From: Candidatus Electryonea clarkiae
GTDB lineage: Bacteria; Electryoneota; Electryoneia; Electryoneales; Electryoneaceae
Direction: 5' to 3'
Assembly (NCBI GenBank): GCA_030765455.1
Contig: JAVCCM010000100.1
Span: 1 to 42,197 of the forward strand
Length of the DNA stretch: 42,197 nucleotides
The notes below the pieces were generated by a model. It saw only the letters and a list, made by a program, of their open reading frames with translations. It was not told where the DNA came from and did no database searches. Below are positions 41,944 through 42,197 of this stretch, piece by piece (the first letter of the stretch is position 1; each line of letters starts with the position of its first letter). The translations under genes were made by a program, and so were the position numbers.

Positions 41944-42197
41944 GTTAACTCAGCAATAATTTCATGAATTTGAATGGATTATCAGTTTCATAGTATAACA
42001 AACATGATATATAAATAAAAATCAAAGACTTTGCACAAAACCTTTGCGACTTGGCGTCTTTGCGCGAAAAAATGGTTGGGATTCAATATTCTATTTCGCG
42101 CAAAGCCGCAAAGAACGCTAAGTATTTATATTCAAAGAACTCAAATAAACATGAAACTTATTCATAATATGCAATTTTTGTCAATTGCTGAGTTAAC
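41944..42197. repeat. Foldback (MITE-like) element with 14-base terminal inverted repeats
   Basis: GTTAACTCAGCAAT at 41944-41957 is exactly repeated inverted at 42184-42197, the window end. Inside, CTTTGCGCGAAA (42058-42069) and TTTCGCGCAAAG (42094-42105) form a perfect 12-base stem with a 24-base loop, and the flanks GGCGT / ACGC extend the symmetry. No coding frame lies inside. It could continue past the window edge. Between the ASCH gene and this element (41817-41943) lies a short doubled ACAGGAT motif at 41861-41876 and nothing else. Confidence 0.65.

Overview
The window looks like a chromosomal segment from an uncultured member of the FCB group (Fibrobacterota-Chlorobiota-Bacteroidota superphylum). 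Three secreted right-handed beta-helix proteins end in a C-terminal domain with the YPNPFN signature of type IX secretion system type A sorting domains. Their style resembles KSB1, Calditrichota or Marinimicrobia-type lineages rather than Bacteroidota proper, but I cannot fix the phylum. Base composition is AT-rich. Shine-Dalgarno (SD) motifs are present at some genes and absent at many. No rRNA, tRNA or CRISPR array was seen.

Left part (1-13.4 kb, housekeeping genes mixed with secreted proteins): two tandem beta-helix paralogues (the first cut by the window edge), a galactokinase-like GHMP kinase with an altered sugar-site motif, uvrB on the minus strand with a good sigma70-like promoter, a mobA-like nucleotidyltransferase, a cluster of six small hairpins, an ABC-F ATPase, a third beta-helix protein and an endonuclease-type mutL. 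Each complete beta-helix gene sits directly in front of a housekeeping gene.

Middle and right part (13.8-41.3 kb, surface-glycan or polymer cluster): a plus-strand block (glycosyltransferase fused to two CDP-glycerol-transferase-like domains, a small ORF, an FkbM methyltransferase, a sulfotransferase), a long minus-strand block of mostly multidomain enzymes, and a plus-strand pair (nucleotide-sugar dehydrogenase and GT92 glycosyltransferase). The minus block holds a 1403-residue protein with two radical SAM domains, a transglutaminase-like domain and an FkbM domain; a further FkbM methyltransferase; a sulfotransferase-methyltransferase fusion; a sugar epimerase; a GT-TPR-GT-methyltransferase fusion; NAD+ synthetase; a small methyltransferase-like protein; a duplicated glycosyltransferase; and a UbiE-like methyltransferase. 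Together these could make nucleotide sugars, assemble a phosphopolyol- or sugar-containing surface polymer, and decorate it by methylation and sulfation.

The glycan cluster shows turnover: four broken genes or remnants (two sulfotransferases, one FkbM, one methyltransferase C-terminus) lie at 20.4-21.5 kb and 25.9-27.1 kb. Two foldback repeats (4.1-4.2 kb and the last 254 bases) add mobile or repetitive character. The strongest candidate for something undescribed is the radical SAM / radical SAM-SPASM / transglutaminase-like / FkbM fusion at 21543-25754.
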